Positions 18,199-31,896 of a stretch of 64,000 bases of DNA are shown in pieces (the stretch's first letter is position 1; the number at the start of each line of letters is the position of its first letter). Made by a program: the position numbers and the translations under genes. The notes beneath the pieces are model-generated. The model did no database searches, was not told where the DNA came from, and saw only the letters and a list, made by a program, of their open reading frames with translations. Source of the DNA: an uncultured Pluralibacter sp. (lineage in GTDB: Bacteria; Pseudomonadota; Gammaproteobacteria; Enterobacterales; Enterobacteriaceae); assembly GCF_913775985.1 (NCBI RefSeq), contig NZ_CAJYMB010000012.1:1-64000 (forward strand), read 5' to 3'.

Positions 18199-20883
18199 TC
18201 ACTCAGCCGACGTCTTTTTCGCGGCGCGCTTGGCTTTGGTGGCGGCGGCGATTTTAAGGGTTTTTTCCGACGGCTTTTTGGTTTTTTTACTGCCGGTGTC
18301 GCTTTTCGCTTTTGCCGGCTTTTGTGCGTCCGCGCCGGAGGCATTTTGCGCCTTCACCGGGTTCTGCGCGCCGGACGGCTTTTTCGCTCTGGCGGGCTTC
18401 TGCGGGTTAGCCCCGGACGCGTGCTGTCCGCCGGCCACCTTTTGCGCTTTGCTCTTTTTCGCCTTTGCCGGCTTTTGCGCGCCGTCGCCGGAACCGCTAT
18501 TGGCACTCAGCGGCTTCTGGGCGCTATCGCCCGCCGCGTTTGGGTTTTTAGCGGGCTTCTTGCCTTTGCCACCGCGAAACGCGCTGTCTGGCTCAAAGTT
18601 GGCCTTTTTACCCGTCTGACGCCGTCTGCCTGAAGGCTTGCTGCCGGATCCATTTTTCGCTTTGTCGCGGGCGGTCTTGCCGACATTGCGCGGTCCGCGC
18701 TCGCTGGAAATCAGCGAGAAGTCGATTTTACGCTCGTCCATATTGACGGCTTCAACCCGCACTTCCACCCGATCGCCGAGGCGATAGGTCTGGCCGCCGG
18801 ATTCGCCAATCAGCCGCTGGCCAATCTGGTCGAAGCGATAGTAATCGTTGTCCAGCGAGGAGACGTGAACCAGCCCGTCGATAAACAGATCGTTCAGGCG
18901 CACGAAGAAGCCGAAGCCGGTAACGCTGGCAATAACGCCGTTAAACACGTTACCCACCTGATCCAGCATAAAGTCGCACTTGAGCCAGTCGGACACGTCG
19001 CGGGTGGCTTCATCGGCACGGCGCTCGGTGAGGGAGCAGTGCTGACCCAGCTGGAGCATCTCCTCGACGCTGTAGTGCCAGCCGCCGGTTGGGGTTGAAT
19101 TACCTTTATTACCTTCCGCTTTAGCAATCAGATACTTGATGGCGCGGTGCAGGGAAAGATCTGGGTAGCGGCGGATAGGCGAGGTAAAGTGGGCGTAGGA
19201 CTGCAGCGCCAGGCCGAAGTGGCCGCGGTTTTCCGGATCGTAGATGGCCTGCTTCATAGAGCGCAGCAGCATGGTCTGCAGCATCTGGTGATCCGGACGG
19301 TCGGCGATGGAGGCCAGCAGCTCGGCGTAGTCGCGCGGCTCCGGCTTTCCGCGGCCCGGCATTTCCAGGCCCAGCTCCGCCAGCACCGAGCGGAAGGCGG
19401 TAATCGCATCGTCCGTCGGCTTATCGTGGATGCGGAACAGCGCCGGCTCTTCGGCTTTCTCAACGAAGCGCGCCGCCGAGATGTTGGCGAGGATCATGCA
19501 CTCTTCAATCAGCTTGTGGGCGTCGTTGCGCTGGGTCTGCTCAATGCGCTCGATGCGGCGTTCGGCGTTAAAGATAAACTTCGCCTCTTCGCTCTCAAAA
19601 GAGATGCCGCCGCGCTCGCCGCGTGCGGTATCCAGCACTTTATACAGGTTGTGCAGCTCTTCGATATGCTTCACCAGCGGCGCATACTGCTCGCGCAGCT
19701 CCGCGTCTCCCTGCAGCATGTGCCACACTTTGGTGTAGGTCAGGCGCGCATGAGAGCTCATCACCGCTTCATAGAATTTGTAGCCGGTGAGGCGGCCTTT
19801 GGTGGAGATAGTCATCTCGCAAACCATACACAGGCGATCGACCTGCGGGTTTAGCGAGCAGAGGCCGTTAGAAAGCACTTCCGGCAGCATCGGCACGACC
19901 TGCGACGGGAAGTAAACCGAGGTACCGCGGCTGCGGGCCTCGTCGTCCAGCGGCGTGTTCGGGCGCACGTAGTAGCTTACGTCAGCAATGGCCACCCACA
20001 GGCGCCAGCCGCCACCGCGTTTTTTCTCGCAGTAGACCGCATCATCAAAGTCGCGGGCGTCTTCACCGTCGATGGTGACCAGCGGCAGCTTGCGCAGATC
20101 GACGCGGCCGACTTTCGCCTCTTCCGGCACCTGTTCTTTCAGGTTCGCAACCTGCTTTTCAACTTCCGGCGGCCAGACATAAGGGATCTCATGAGTGCGC
20201 AGGGCCATGTCTACAGCCATGCCGGTGCCCATATTGTCTCCCAGTACCTCAACGATTTTACCAATGGCTTTGGTGCGGCGGGTCGGGCGCTGGGTCAGTT
20301 CTACGACCACCACAAAGCCCATTTTGGCGCCCATCACTTCTTCCGGCGGGATCAGCACGTCAAAGCTCAGGCGGCTGTCGTCAGGCACCACGAAGCCGAC
20401 GCCCGCATCGGTAAAGTAGCGGCCAACGATCTGGCCGTTGCGCGGCTCCAGCACGCGCACGACGCGCGCTTCCCGGCGGCCTTTACGATCGGCACCCAGC
20501 GGCTGGGCCAGGATGATATCGCCGTGCATGCACATCTTCATCTGCTCGCTGGAGAGATAAAGGTCGTCTTTACGGCCTTCCGCCCGCAGAAAGCCGAAGC
20601 CGTCGCGGTGGCCAATAACCACGCCTTTAACCAGGTCGAGGCGTTCCGGCAGGGCATAGCACTGGCGGCGGGTAAAGACCAGCTGGCCATCGCGCTCCAT
20701 GGCGCGCAGGCGGCGGCGCAGAGCTTCTATTTGCTCATCGCCTTCAATATTGAGTGCAGCCCCCAGCTCATCGCGGCTGACGGGTTTTTCACGTTGGGAG
20801 ATAAAATCGAGGATGAATTCCCGGCTCGGGATAGGGTTCGCGTATTTTTCTGCTTCGCGTTGCTGGAAAGGATCTTGTGACAT
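18199..20883 (-). CDS. rnr: Exoribonuclease R (RNase R) with an expanded C-terminal tail
   Basis: 894 residues from ATG 20883 ([20 protein letters not shown]); E. coli RNase R has 813. Order: N-terminal winged helix, two cold-shock domains, RNB catalytic domain ([14 protein letters not shown] with the metal-binding aspartates), S1 domain (about 650-730), then a Lys/Ala-rich tail. The tail after FEPDSAFRG is 132 residues against 51 in E. coli, with repeated [12 protein letters not shown] units joined by ASGA linkers. It degrades structured RNA 3' to 5' and acts with tmRNA-SmpB. nsrR lies 38 bases upstream on the same strand, so the two are probably co-transcribed. Confidence 0.97.
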   Translation of the reverse strand: MSQDPFQQREAEKYANPIPSREFILDFISQREKPVSRDELGAALNIEGDEQIEALRRRLRAMERDGQLVFTRRQCYALPERLDLVKGVVIGHRDGFGFLRAEGRKDDLYLSSEQMKMCMHGDIILAQPLGADRKGRREARVVRVLEPRNGQIVGRYFTDAGVGFVVPDDSRLSFDVLIPPEEVMGAKMGFVVVVELTQRPTRRTKAIGKIVEVLGDNMGTGMAVDMALRTHEIPYVWPPEVEKQVANLKEQVPEEAKVGRVDLRKLPLVTIDGEDARDFDDAVYCEKKRGGGWRLWVAIADVSYYVRPNTPLDDEARSRGTSVYFPSQVVPMLPEVLSNGLCSLNPQVDRLCMVCEMTISTKGRLTGYKFYEAVMSSHARLTYTKVWHMLQGDAELREQYAPLVKHIEELHNLYKVLDTARGERGGISFESEEAKFIFNAERRIERIEQTQRNDAHKLIEECMILANISAARFVEKAEEPALFRIHDKPTDDAITAFRSVLAELGLEMPGRGKPEPRDYAELLASIADRPDHQMLQTMLLRSMKQAIYDPENRGHFGLALQSYAHFTSPIRRYPDLSLHRAIKYLIAKAEGNKGNSTPTGGWHYSVEEMLQLGQHCSLTERRADEATRDVSDWLKCDFMLDQVGNVFNGVIASVTGFGFFVRLNDLFIDGLVHVSSLDNDYYRFDQIGQRLIGESGGQTYRLGDRVEVRVEAVNMDERKIDFSLISSERGPRNVGKTARDKAKNGSGSKPSGRRRQTGKKANFEPDSAFRGGKGKKPAKNPNAAGDSAQKPLSANSGSGDGAQKPAKAKKSKAQKVAGGQHASGANPQKPARAKKPSGAQNPVKAQNASGADAQKPAKAKSDTGSKKTKKPSEKTLKIAAATKAKRAAKKTSAE

Positions 20884-20921
20884 CGCGGTTCCTCCGTTGT
20901 CAGCTCTGGTGAAGTGATTCG

Positions 20922-21347
20922 TCACTCCACCAGCAATAATTTATAAAGCGGTTGATTCTCTTCAACCAAATCGGCCAGCGTGTAATTATCCAGCTCTTCA
21001 ACAAAGCTGTTCACGGCCTTAGAAAGTGCCTGCTTAAGGCGGCAGGCGGGGGTTATGTGGCAAAACTCGCTGCTGCAGTTAACCAGCGATAGCGGCTCAA
21101 GCTCGCGGACAACGTCCCCGACGCGAATGGCGCGGGCCGGCTTTCCCAGCCGAATGCCGCCATTCTTACCGCGTACCGCATCGACGAAGCCAGCGCGACT
21201 TAACTGATTAATTATTTTGACCATGTGATTACGGGATACGCCGTAGACGTCAGTGACCTCGGAAATACTGGTCATTCTGTCTGCCGGGAGCGACGCCATG
21301 TAAATCAGCGCACGCAGGCCGTAATCGGTGAAACTCGTTAACTGCAC
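20922..21347 (-). CDS. nsrR: Nitric-oxide-sensing transcriptional repressor NsrR
   Basis: 141 residues, the E. coli length. Rrf2-family winged helix at the N-terminus and the three-cysteine iron-sulfur cluster loop ([14 protein letters not shown]). NO damages the cluster and releases repression of hmp, ytfE and other detoxification genes. It precedes rnr and rlmB on the same strand, as in E. coli. Confidence 0.97.
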   Translation of the reverse strand: MQLTSFTDYGLRALIYMASLPADRMTSISEVTDVYGVSRNHMVKIINQLSRAGFVDAVRGKNGGIRLGKPARAIRVGDVVRELEPLSLVNCSSEFCHITPACRLKQALSKAVNSFVEELDNYTLADLVEENQPLYKLLLVE

Positions 21348-21484
21348 ATCAACCTCAAAGCAGGGAAAAAGGGGAGCTTACTACCATTGATGATAAACCA
21401 GCCGACAGATGAGCGGTGAATTAATTTAATGCAGGCGGGAAAAACGCGGGAACAGAGGGCGCCAGGAAGGCGCCCCCGGAATGA

Positions 21485-22834
<1,350 letters not shown>

Positions 22835-22887
22835 TCAGGTACAGCACTTTCTACCCTCAAAAACGACCAAATCCGACCACTTTTCAC

Positions 22888-23085
22888 TCAGCCAATCGTT
22901 TTCCTCAACATATAGTAGATAACCACACCAGCGACCACTAGACCACCGCCAAAGCGGCGCAGCATTGTATCCGGGAGGTTAGAAAGTGCGGCGACCATTT
23001 TGCGCCACGCCTGGGGATAGAGCATCGGGCCAAGGCCTTCAAGTACCAAAACCAGCGCAAGCGCCAGCCAGATTGTTGTGTTCAT
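22888..23085 (-). CDS. yjeT: DUF2065 small inner-membrane protein YjeT
   Basis: 65 residues with two hydrophobic segments (about 4-20 and 45-62) and the conserved LEGLGPMLYPQAWRKM core of the YjeT family. Function unknown. It lies between hflC and purA as in E. coli, and is cut off from hflC by a strong terminator, so it is probably transcribed separately with purA. Confidence 0.92.
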   Translation of the reverse strand: MNTTIWLALALVLVLEGLGPMLYPQAWRKMVAALSNLPDTMLRRFGGGLVVAGVVIYYMLRKTIG

Positions 23086-23104
23086 GATTTGTCCTGATAA
23101 AAAG

Positions 23105-23129
23105 AAACCACCGCCGCGGCGGTGGTTTT
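23105..23129 (-). terminator. Intrinsic terminator after hflC
   Basis: ACCACCGCC-GC-GGCGGTGGT: nine-base perfect stem, followed on the minus strand by TTTCTTTTT. It ends the hfq-hflX-hflK-hflC transcript. Confidence 0.88.
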
Positions 23130-23153
23130 AGTCACGTCAAACGCTACCGGATT

Positions 23154-24158
23154 TTAGCGGCTAGCGTTGCCCGGCGTCTTCATATAGCGGAAGAAATCAC
23201 TGTCCGGGCTCAGAACCATAATATCCTGATTGCTCTCGAAGCTCTTCTCGTAAGCGCGCAGGCTGCGGATGAAGGCGTAGAAGTCAGGATCCTGGCTAAA
23301 GGCGTCGGCAAACAGTTTTGCCGCTTCACCATCACCTTCACCGCGAACAATACGGCCCTGGCGCTCGGCTTCTGCCAGCGTTTTTGTTACCTCATAGTCT
23401 GCAGCAGCACGCAGCTTCTCGGCCTCTTCTTTACCCTGAGAGCGGTGGCGGCGGGCAACGGCTTCACGCTCGGCGCGCATGCGGTTATAGATAGCGTCCG
23501 AGACTTCTGCCGGCAGGTTGATCTGCTTGATGCGCACGTCAACCACTTCGATACCCAGCGCGGCCATACTGTTCGGGTTGATAACCGGAACTTTACCGTT
23601 AGTCTCTGCAGTGATGCGCTCTGCCGCTTTGGCAATGGCATTATCCGCAGCCGGGGTTTCGACTTCATCATCCGCGCCGGAGGAACCGGCGTTCAGCGCA
23701 TCGCGTACTTCAATGGTCAAGCGACCACGCGAATCGGTAACGATATCTTTAACGTCCAGGCGACCAATCTCGGAACGCAGGCGGTCAGAGAATTTACGCT
23801 TGAGCAGCACTTCGGCCTGGGAGATGTCGCCACCGCCGGTTGCCAGATAGTAGCGGCTGAAATCGCTGATGCGCCATTTGATGTAGGAATCAACGATCAG
23901 GTCTTTCTTCTCTTTAGTGACGAAGCGATCGGCCTGGTTGTCCATCGTCTGAATACGCGCATCGAGCGTTTTAACCGACTCAATAAACGGCACTTTGAAG
24001 TGCAGGCCCGGCGCAAACACCAGCGGCTTGTTGTCGTGATCGCGGACCACTTTGCCAAAGCGCAGGGTAATACCGCGCTCGCCTTCTTTTACCACAAATA
24101 CCGAGGCGTACAGCCCTACCAGCACGATGATAATTATCGCAATTACTGACTTACGCAT
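23154..24158 (-). CDS. hflC: HflC, SPFH-domain regulator of FtsH protease
   Basis: 334 residues, matching E. coli HflC. One N-terminal membrane segment (IAIIIIVLVGLYASVFVV), then a periplasmic SPFH/prohibitin domain and a long coiled-coil region rich in Ala/Glu (AEREAVARRHRSQGKEEAEK). HflK and HflC form a large cage around FtsH hexamers that modulates degradation of membrane proteins and phage lambda CII. It begins two bases after hflK. Confidence 0.97.
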   Translation of the reverse strand: MRKSVIAIIIIVLVGLYASVFVVKEGERGITLRFGKVVRDHDNKPLVFAPGLHFKVPFIESVKTLDARIQTMDNQADRFVTKEKKDLIVDSYIKWRISDFSRYYLATGGGDISQAEVLLKRKFSDRLRSEIGRLDVKDIVTDSRGRLTIEVRDALNAGSSGADDEVETPAADNAIAKAAERITAETNGKVPVINPNSMAALGIEVVDVRIKQINLPAEVSDAIYNRMRAEREAVARRHRSQGKEEAEKLRAAADYEVTKTLAEAERQGRIVRGEGDGEAAKLFADAFSQDPDFYAFIRSLRAYEKSFESNQDIMVLSPDSDFFRYMKTPGNASR

Positions 24159-24160
24159 CG

Positions 24161-25411
24161 TTATTCCCCCTGACGCTGGTAGTCGTTACGCTGCGCGTTA
24201 GCGCGGCGCTGGTCCATAATATTGCTGTCGGTCGAGGTCGAACGGCGACGCGCTTCGCTACCTGAGTCCGAGGATGTCGGCATCCGCATCAGGTCGCCAG
24301 TGTCACTGCTGCCCGACTTTGGCGCAGAGGCATTGCCTTTCAGCATCTGATCGAGCGGCAGCACCATCAGATTTCCACCTTTGTCATTGACCAGCACTTT
24401 ACGGGTATGGCTCAGCACCTTCTCCATTGTCTCGATATAGAGACGCTCGCGGGTGATCTGCGGCGCGGCTTTATACTCCGGCAAAATACGCGCAAAGCGA
24501 GAGACTTCACCCTGTGCTTCCAGCACGGTCTTGGTCTTATAGGCGCGAGCTTCTTCCAGCAGGCGCTGCGCTTTACCGTTCGCCTGAGGCTGTACTTCAT
24601 TGGAATAAGCTTCAGCTTCGCGGATGTACTGCTGCTCGTTTTCACGCGCGGCAATCGCATCATCAAAAGCGGCTTTCACTTCTTCAGGCGGACGCGCGGC
24701 CTGGAAGTTAACGTCCAGCAGCGTAATGCCCATATCGTACGGACGAATGGTCTCCTCCAGCTCGCGCTGGGTATCGCTACGAATAACGGTACGCCCTTCC
24801 GTCAGGATGCGGTCCATGGTGTACTTACCGATAACGCCGCGCAGGGCGCTGTCGGTTGCCTGACGCAGGCTGTCGTCGGCGCTGGTTACGCTATAGAGGT
24901 ATTTCTGCGGATCGGTGATCCGGTACTGAACGTTCATCTCGACGCGCACGACGTTTTCGTCAGAAGTCAGCATCACGCCGGATGCCGCCAGCTCGCGGAC
25001 GGCCTCGACGTTAACGGCTCTTACGTCGTCAATAAACGTCGGCTTCCAGTTCAGGCCCGGCTCAACCAGATGGCTGAACTTGCCAAAGCGAGTCACCACG
25101 CCGCGTTCGGCTTCCTTGATGGTATAGAACCCGCTGGCGGCCCAAATGATGACAACCGCGGCGGCTGCAATGCCTACAACGCGGCCACCCATCGGCGCGC
25201 GCGGCCCTTGCGACGAGTTGCCGGAGCCTCCTTTTCCGCCGCCAAAGCCGCCGAGCTTTTTGCTCAGCTTGCGGAAGATATCATCCAGATCGGGCGGCCC
25301 CTTATCGCGACCACCTTTGTTTCCATTTCCCCCAGAGTTGCCGCCTTGATTATTGCTGCTTCCCCACGGGTCGCGGTCCTGTCCGTTATTACCGGGCTGA
25401 TTCCACGCCAT
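24161..25411 (-). CDS. hflK: HflK, SPFH-domain regulator of FtsH protease
   Basis: 416 residues from ATG 25411 (MAWNQPGNNGQDRDPWGSS); the frame stays open 11 codons upstream without support. Gly/Asn-rich cytoplasmic N-terminus, membrane segment at about 80-97 (VVGIAAAAVVIIWAASGFY), SPFH domain, and a disordered Ser/Arg-rich C-terminus. It partners HflC in the FtsH holoenzyme. Second gene of the hflX-hflK-hflC segment. Confidence 0.97.
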   Translation of the reverse strand: MAWNQPGNNGQDRDPWGSSNNQGGNSGGNGNKGGRDKGPPDLDDIFRKLSKKLGGFGGGKGGSGNSSQGPRAPMGGRVVGIAAAAVVIIWAASGFYTIKEAERGVVTRFGKFSHLVEPGLNWKPTFIDDVRAVNVEAVRELAASGVMLTSDENVVRVEMNVQYRITDPQKYLYSVTSADDSLRQATDSALRGVIGKYTMDRILTEGRTVIRSDTQRELEETIRPYDMGITLLDVNFQAARPPEEVKAAFDDAIAARENEQQYIREAEAYSNEVQPQANGKAQRLLEEARAYKTKTVLEAQGEVSRFARILPEYKAAPQITRERLYIETMEKVLSHTRKVLVNDKGGNLMVLPLDQMLKGNASAPKSGSSDTGDLMRMPTSSDSGSEARRRSTSTDSNIMDQRRANAQRNDYQRQGE

Positions 25412-25476
25412 GTATATGCTCCATATTAGTTTTGGGTGCCCCAAACGAGGCTAATATCTTCAGGCAAGCTGCGCGC

Positions 25477-26757
25477 TCAAACTAAATAGTCGTTGAGTGC
25501 GGGTTCTTGTTTACAAAGACGACGCCAGTCCACCATCGGCATTCGAACCTCAAGGCCAACGCTGCCGTCATCTTCCATCCACTCTTTTTCTATCGCCTGA
25601 AGCTGATAAAAACGGCTGCGTAAACGCCCTTCCTGCGGCGGCAGGCGCAGCGTGTGCTGCGCAACCTCGCCGGAAAGACGTTCCGTTAATGCCTGAAAAA
25701 GCAGAGGTATTCCGGCTCCGGTCTGCGCTGAGAGCCAGACCCGAATCGGTTTATTTTCTTCATCTCTGTCAATGCGCGGCTCGAAATCTTCCAGCACATC
25801 GACCTTATTCATCACCAGCAGCGTCGGGATCTCGATGGCGTCAATTTCATCAAGGACGATGTTAACCGCGTCAATATTTTCCTGTACCCGGACATCTGCG
25901 GCGTCAATAACGTGCAGGAGCAGCGTTGCCTGACGCGTCTCTTGCAGCGTAGCTTTAAACGCAGCCACCAGATCGTGCGGCAGATGGCGAATAAAACCTA
26001 CCGTATCGGCCAGCACGGTTTCGCCCACGTCGGCGACGTCAATGCGGCGCAGCGTCGGATCCAGCGTGGCGAACAGCTGGTCGGCAGCATAAACCTGCGC
26101 TTCAGTGATTTGGTTAAATAGCGTGGATTTCCCGGCGTTGGTGTAGCCCACCAGCGACACGGTGGGAATATCGGCTTTCATGCGCGAGCGGCGGCCCTGC
26201 TCGCGCTGCTTCTCTACCTTTTCCAGACGGGAGAGGATCTGCATAATGCGGTTACGCAGCAGGCGGCGGTCGGTTTCGAGCTGGGTTTCACCCGGCCCGC
26301 GTAAGCCAATCCCGCCCTTCTGCCTTTCAAGGTGGGTCCATCCGCGGACCAGACGCGTGGCCAGATGGCGCAACTGCGCCAGCTCAACCTGCAGTTTACC
26401 CTCGTGGGTGCGTGCACGCTGGGCGAAAATATCTAAAATAAGCCCCGTACGGTCGATAACCCGACATTCACAGAGGTGCTCAAGGTTACGTTCCTGAGCC
26501 GGGCTGAGCGCGTGATCAAATAAAACGACGGAGGCGCCTGTCGCTTTAACTGCTTCGGCAATTTCGACAGCCTTACCTTCACCAACAAAATATTTTGGGT
26601 GCGGTGCTTTACGGCTACCGGTAATCACCTGCATTGCTTCGACACCGGCGGAAGAGACCAGAGATTCAAACTCCTGGAGATCTTCCATATCTTTGTCTTG
26701 CGAAAAATAGATGTGTACCAGCACCGCCTGCTCACCGGCATCATAACGGTCAAACAA
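25477..26757 (-). CDS. hflX: GTPase HflX (ribosome rescue under stress)
   Basis: 426 residues as in E. coli. N-terminal HflX domain with the [15 protein letters not shown] linker, then a G domain with P loop [22 protein letters not shown] (switch II) and NKVD. HflX splits stalled 70S ribosomes, for example after heat shock. It lies 77 bases after hfq on the same strand. Confidence 0.97.
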   Translation of the reverse strand: MFDRYDAGEQAVLVHIYFSQDKDMEDLQEFESLVSSAGVEAMQVITGSRKAPHPKYFVGEGKAVEIAEAVKATGASVVLFDHALSPAQERNLEHLCECRVIDRTGLILDIFAQRARTHEGKLQVELAQLRHLATRLVRGWTHLERQKGGIGLRGPGETQLETDRRLLRNRIMQILSRLEKVEKQREQGRRSRMKADIPTVSLVGYTNAGKSTLFNQITEAQVYAADQLFATLDPTLRRIDVADVGETVLADTVGFIRHLPHDLVAAFKATLQETRQATLLLHVIDAADVRVQENIDAVNIVLDEIDAIEIPTLLVMNKVDVLEDFEPRIDRDEENKPIRVWLSAQTGAGIPLLFQALTERLSGEVAQHTLRLPPQEGRLRSRFYQLQAIEKEWMEDDGSVGLEVRMPMVDWRRLCKQEPALNDYLV

Positions 26758-26834
26758 GCGTAAACCCTCACAAAAAGTCAGCGGGGAACCGAACTAGCTG
26801 GCTCCCCGTTATAAGAAACAAACTGCTAACAACC

Positions 26835-27152
<318 letters not shown>

Positions 27153-27265
27153 TTATATGCTTGTTTTACCCACGGTTTAAGGGAGTAACCCTGTGACCTT
27201 CAGGCTTGTACTTAGAACCTTACGGTTCTGAAAAATTGCGCACGATACGGTCTAATTTTACACAT

Positions 27266-28216
27266 TCAGCTAAGCCCCGCATCAACAACCTTTAACACTT
27301 CATTCAATGACCGCTCTGGTTGTTCACTCTCTAACCAGCTTACGTCATCCCAGCCGCGTAACCAGGTCATTTGCCGCTTGGCAAGCTGTCTCGTGGCGCA
27401 AATACCTCGATAAACCATTTCATCATAAGAAATTTCGCCGTCTAAATATGACCACATCTGGCGATATCCCACACAACGAATGGAAGGCATATCCTTATGC
27501 AAATCTCCGCGGGCAAAAAGCGCCCGTACTTCTGCTTCAAAACCTGAAGCCAACATCTGGTGAAAACGCTGTTCAATACGCTGATGGAGCAGTTCACGGC
27601 TCGCCGGGGCGATAGCGAACTGATGCACCCTGTACGGCAAAGCATCGCCTGACGTTTGCGTTAGCTCCGTTAAAGTTTTACCCGAAATGAAAAAAACTTC
27701 CAGTGCCCGGGAAAGTCTTTGCGGATCATTCGGATGAATACGCTGCGCGGCAACCGGATCTATCTCCTGAAGTTGCTGATGCAAAACGCCCCATCCCTGC
27801 TCTGCCGCCTGCTGCTCTATTTGCGCTCTTATTGCGGGATCCGCTGATGGCAGCGGCGAAAGTCCCTCAAGGAGCGCTTTGAAATAGAGCATGGTTCCAC
27901 CCACCAGCAGCGGAATACGCCCCGCCGCAACGATATCCGCCATCTCGGCCAGCGCATCGCGGCGAAAATCCGCGGCGGAATACGCCTGCGCCGGATCGAG
28001 AATATCCAAAAGCCGGTGCGGCGCGCTGGCAAGCTCCTGCGCATCTGGCTTGGCGGTACCGACATCCATCCCCTGATAAATAAGGGCTGAATCAACGCTA
28101 ATCAACTCTACGGGTAAAACTTTGCACAGCTCAATGGCCAGCGCCGTTTTCCCTGAGGCCGTAGGGCCCATTAAAAATATTGCCTTAGGCAGGCTTGCCG
28201 GTGTCACATCATTCAT
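27266..28216 (-). CDS. miaA: tRNA dimethylallyltransferase MiaA
   Basis: 316 residues. P loop [14 protein letters not shown] and the [16 protein letters not shown] segment of DMAPP:tRNA transferases. It adds dimethylallyl to A37 of tRNAs that read UNN codons, the first step to ms2i6A. Its start overlaps the mutL stop by eight bases; hfq follows 125 bases downstream. Confidence 0.97.
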   Translation of the reverse strand: MNDVTPASLPKAIFLMGPTASGKTALAIELCKVLPVELISVDSALIYQGMDVGTAKPDAQELASAPHRLLDILDPAQAYSAADFRRDALAEMADIVAAGRIPLLVGGTMLYFKALLEGLSPLPSADPAIRAQIEQQAAEQGWGVLHQQLQEIDPVAAQRIHPNDPQRLSRALEVFFISGKTLTELTQTSGDALPYRVHQFAIAPASRELLHQRIEQRFHQMLASGFEAEVRALFARGDLHKDMPSIRCVGYRQMWSYLDGEISYDEMVYRGICATRQLAKRQMTWLRGWDDVSWLESEQPERSLNEVLKVVDAGLS

Positions 28217-30077
28217 CTTTTAGAGCGTTCATCGCCGCAGCGAGATCTACAGGTTGCAATAAACCACCCGGCGGCGCTTTGACCAGCTGCGGGCACAGAC
28301 GCTCAACGTCAGCGAGCATGGCGATGGCCTGCGCCATATTCCACTGCGCGTGGTCGCTCGCGAGGTGACGCGCGAGCCACTGTGCGATAGTGCCGGCATC
28401 GTAGCTTGCCTGATGCGCCAGGTAGCCTATCAGTTCAGGAATCAAGTTTTGTAAATTTTGTTGCCGCAAGGGTAAAGGCACCGCTCTGACGGTCACATGT
28501 TGCGCTTCCGAGTGGATTTCAATGCCCAGCAGGCTCATTTGCGGTAGGGCTTTTTCCAGCGCCCGCTGCTCGTCGGCGGAAATTTTAAGCCGCAGCGGGA
28601 TCAGTAGCGGCTGGGCGCAGATCTCCGTTATTTCGGGAGAAAGCTGCGCCTGCCGTAGCCAGCGCTCGGCTACCGGCAGCGCCAGTAAATTGAGGATACC
28701 GCCGCGCTCAAGCAGAGCGTATTCGCTGCCAATAATCGTCAGCACGCGCCCGAAGCTGCTACCGTGGCCGTCCAGCGCCTCCGGCGCGGGAGCCTGCGGT
28801 TTTCGGGCCTCCGGCGTTTCAGGCGTTTGCAGCAGTTTTTTATACAGCGCGCCCTGCTGCTTTTGATAGCCTGGCTGGGCGTTCGGCCAGCCCGCGCCTT
28901 GGCCGGCGGTACCGGCAGCACCTGAGCCCGCGCGGGATGATTCGTAGCGCGGCGCGGCCGGTTCGCGGGCCGCTGAAGGCTCGGCGAAGTGGTTGCGCCC
29001 CGCCGCGGCGCGGTTTTCCGGCAGCGACGGCGGGGCGGGCGTATTGTTCTCTTTTATTAGCGGCAGTGAAGATTCAAGCTGCGCGCTCAGCACGCTGGCG
29101 ACGCCCTGATAAATAAAGTCATGAACCAGACGCGACTGGTGAAAGCGCACCTCGTGCTTGGCGGGATGCACGTTCACGTCAACCTGGTGCGGATCGATAG
29201 TTAAAAAAAGCACGAACGCCGGCTGCTCGCCCGCGCCGAGCTTTTCCTCGCACGCCTGACGAATCGCGTGGCCAATAAGCCGATCGCGCATCATCCGCCC
29301 ATTAACGTAGCTGTACTGCACCTCCGCCAGCTGCGCCGTGGCGTAGCGCGGATCGACCACCCAACCCTGCAGAGCCAGATCGCCGTGCTGCCACTCAATC
29401 GCCAGCGCATGCTCAACAAACGGCACACCGCAAATCGCTCCCAGGCGGCGCTCGCGCGGTCCGCCAGCCGCGACGGCGCGATACTGGCGCACCATTTTCC
29501 CGTTGTGGCTGAGGTTTATGGTGACGTCAAAGCGCGCCAGCGCAATGCGGCGAATGACTTCGTCGATATGGGTAAATTCGGTTTTCTCGGTGCGCATAAA
29601 CTTGCGCCGTGCCGGCGTATTGTAAAACAGGTCCAGCACTTCGAGGGTGGTTCCCACAGGATGCGCTGCCGGTTTCACGGTGACAGCCATATCGCGGCCT
29701 TCCGCGTAGGCCTGCCAGGCTTCCTGCTGGCTTTCGGTGCGGGACGTCAGCGTCAGGCGGGAGACGGAACTGATACTTGCCAGCGCCTCGCCGCGAAACC
29801 CAAGGCTGATAATCGCCTCAAGATCGTCGAGCGTGGCAATCTTGCTGGTGGCGTGACGGGTCAGCGCCAGCGCCAGCTCGTCTTTGCCAATGCCGCAGCC
29901 GTTGTCGCGAATGCGGATAAGCTTGGCGCCCCCGCGCTCAATATCAATATCGATGCGGGTCGCCCCGGCATCGATACTGTTCTCAACCAGCTCTTTCACC
30001 ACCGAGGCAGGACGCTCTACCACTTCACCTGCGGCAATCTGGTTTGCAAGCTGGGGCGGCAAAACCTGAATCGGCAT
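28209..30077 (-). CDS. mutL: DNA mismatch repair protein MutL
   Basis: 622 residues (E. coli 615). GHKL ATPase motifs are intact: [19 protein letters not shown] and [11 protein letters not shown]; the C-terminal dimerization domain starts at about residue 430 after a Pro/Ala/Gly-rich linker. It links MutS mismatch recognition to MutH nicking and UvrD. Part of the tsaE-amiB-mutL-miaA-hfq-hflX superoperon. Confidence 0.98.
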   Translation of the reverse strand: MPIQVLPPQLANQIAAGEVVERPASVVKELVENSIDAGATRIDIDIERGGAKLIRIRDNGCGIGKDELALALTRHATSKIATLDDLEAIISLGFRGEALASISSVSRLTLTSRTESQQEAWQAYAEGRDMAVTVKPAAHPVGTTLEVLDLFYNTPARRKFMRTEKTEFTHIDEVIRRIALARFDVTINLSHNGKMVRQYRAVAAGGPRERRLGAICGVPFVEHALAIEWQHGDLALQGWVVDPRYATAQLAEVQYSYVNGRMMRDRLIGHAIRQACEEKLGAGEQPAFVLFLTIDPHQVDVNVHPAKHEVRFHQSRLVHDFIYQGVASVLSAQLESSLPLIKENNTPAPPSLPENRAAAGRNHFAEPSAAREPAAPRYESSRAGSGAAGTAGQGAGWPNAQPGYQKQQGALYKKLLQTPETPEARKPQAPAPEALDGHGSSFGRVLTIIGSEYALLERGGILNLLALPVAERWLRQAQLSPEITEICAQPLLIPLRLKISADEQRALEKALPQMSLLGIEIHSEAQHVTVRAVPLPLRQQNLQNLIPELIGYLAHQASYDAGTIAQWLARHLASDHAQWNMAQAIAMLADVERLCPQLVKAPPGGLLQPVDLAAAMNALKDE

Positions 30078-30087
30078 GAAATACTCC

Positions 30088-31419
30088 TTATTGGCTGAAA
30101 ACTCCGCCCGCGCTGGCGGTCTGTGCGGCTGCGCCTCGCGGGCCGGACTGCAGAGGATTACGTGAAAAATAAGAACGCAGGCCGCCGTATATGGCGTCGG
30201 CTATCTCCTGCTGATAGCTATCACTGGCGAGAAGCCGCTCTTCACTGCCGTTACTGATAAAGCCCGTTTCAACCAGGATCGACGGAATATCCGGCGAGCG
30301 CAGCACGCCCAGGCTGGCATGTTCCGGGCGGCGCTTGTGAATATTGCCCACGCGACCCAGCTGCCTGAGAACGTCAACCGCCACATCATACCCGACCCGC
30401 TGGGAATGACCGAACTGTAAATCCAGCACCGCCTGGCTCAGATAAGGATCGGACTGGCTGTTCGCCAGCACGTCACCGGCGCCGCCGAGCAGCTCGGACT
30501 GCTTCTCGTGCTGCTCAAGCCACCCGGCCATTTCGCTGTTGGCGCGCCGGTTGGAGAGTACCCACACCGAGGCGCCGGTGGCATCGCGGTTCGGCGCGGC
30601 GTCGGCGTGAATCGACACCAGAAAGTTGGCGTTTTGCTTACGCGCCACGTCCGATCGCCCCATTACTGAAATAAAATAGTCGCCGTTACGGGTAAGAACC
30701 GGCTTAAACATCGGATCGGCATTCAGTAGCGCCTGCAGCTTGCGGGCGATAGCGATAGTGACATTCTTTTCTTTGGTGCCGCCCGCGCCAATAGCGCCGG
30801 GATCCTGACCGCCGTGGCCGGCATCAATGGCAACAATCACCTGGCCATTCCCGGCGCTGGCCGGGCGCGGGCGCGCGGCAGGGCGAGTAACGGGATTGCT
30901 GTTGATGACGCCGGTGATGCGATCGTTTTGCGCCCGAAACGGATTTTTGGCGGGCTGCGACGGCCGGGCGGCGGCTACGGGAACCTCTGCCTGGCGGGTC
31001 ACAACCGGCTGCGGCGGTGGAGGCGGCGGCGGTTCGTCTGCGTCAATCGTGAACACCACTTTACAGGCGGCACCGCTGCACTGCTTAACGGCGCGGGTTT
31101 TTCCGTTGGCCGTGAGATCGACCACCAGCCGCAGCGTCTGGGCATCTTTCGGCGTACCCGCGCGGATAGCCCGCACCAGATTGTTACCGCTAAAATTGAG
31201 CGGCAGCCCCTGAATAACCCCGGTTTGCTTGATGTCGAGCGCCACGCTGCGCCTGCCTTCCTGGCTAAAGGCATATTCAGGATCGCCCATAAAGCTGAAA
31301 GTGATGCGGGCCTGCTTATCGCCGTTAGAAACCTGAATGTCGGACAAACTTGCCGCCATCGCCTGCAGTCCGAACAGCATTAAACAGGCAGCCAACATAC
31401 ATTTAGCGCGACAAATCAT
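30088..31419 (-). CDS. amiB: N-acetylmuramoyl-L-alanine amidase AmiB
   Basis: 443 residues. Signal peptide, an AMIN domain (about 25-125) that targets the septum, a Pro/Arg-rich linker containing seven consecutive prolines, then a zinc amidase_3 domain with ligand motifs [15 protein letters not shown] and SIHADA and the VETGFISN catalytic segment. It splits septal peptidoglycan and is activated by EnvC. Ten bases upstream of mutL. Confidence 0.97.
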   Translation of the reverse strand: MICRAKCMLAACLMLFGLQAMAASLSDIQVSNGDKQARITFSFMGDPEYAFSQEGRRSVALDIKQTGVIQGLPLNFSGNNLVRAIRAGTPKDAQTLRLVVDLTANGKTRAVKQCSGAACKVVFTIDADEPPPPPPPQPVVTRQAEVPVAAARPSQPAKNPFRAQNDRITGVINSNPVTRPAARPRPASAGNGQVIVAIDAGHGGQDPGAIGAGGTKEKNVTIAIARKLQALLNADPMFKPVLTRNGDYFISVMGRSDVARKQNANFLVSIHADAAPNRDATGASVWVLSNRRANSEMAGWLEQHEKQSELLGGAGDVLANSQSDPYLSQAVLDLQFGHSQRVGYDVAVDVLRQLGRVGNIHKRRPEHASLGVLRSPDIPSILVETGFISNGSEERLLASDSYQQEIADAIYGGLRSYFSRNPLQSGPRGAAAQTASAGGVFSQ

Positions 31420-31434
31420 CCTCGATCCCTCTGA

Positions 31435-31896
31435 TTATCCGGCAAATCTCGCCAGTAAAGATTCACCTCGCGGTGAGAGCGCCGCAACGCGCGCTTCTCG
31501 CCCCCGATCCTGGTAAGTCATATGTATTTCAATGTCCGGCGCCGGCAGCACGCCTTCACCCTGCTGCGGCCATTCGACGAGGCAGATAGCTTCGTCGGTG
31601 AAATAGTCCCGAATGCCCATAAACTCCAGCTCTTCCGGATCCGCAAGGCGGTATAAATCGAAGTGGTATACCGTCAGGTTTTCGAGCGCGTAGGGCTCTA
31701 CCAGGGTATAGGTCGGGCTTTTAACGTTGCCCTGATGGCCAAGCGCCTGCAGAAAGCCGCGGCTGAACGTCGTTTTTCCGGCGCCCAGATCGCCATACAG
31801 ATAAATCACAGTTGCGCCAGTGCAGGCCTGCGCAAGGTGCTTGCCCAGGTCCAGGGTTGCCTGCTCATCAGGCAGAATAATCGCTCGATTAGTCAT
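31435..31896 (-). CDS. tsaE: tRNA threonylcarbamoyladenosine biosynthesis ATPase TsaE
   Basis: 153 residues, the E. coli length. P loop [26 protein letters not shown] and FDLYRL motifs. TsaE drives turnover of the TsaBD complex that makes t6A37 in ANN-reading tRNAs. Its start overlaps the nnr stop by eight bases. Confidence 0.97.
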   Translation of the reverse strand: MTNRAIILPDEQATLDLGKHLAQACTGATVIYLYGDLGAGKTTFSRGFLQALGHQGNVKSPTYTLVEPYALENLTVYHFDLYRLADPEELEFMGIRDYFTDEAICLVEWPQQGEGVLPAPDIEIHMTYQDRGREARVAALSPRGESLLARFAG

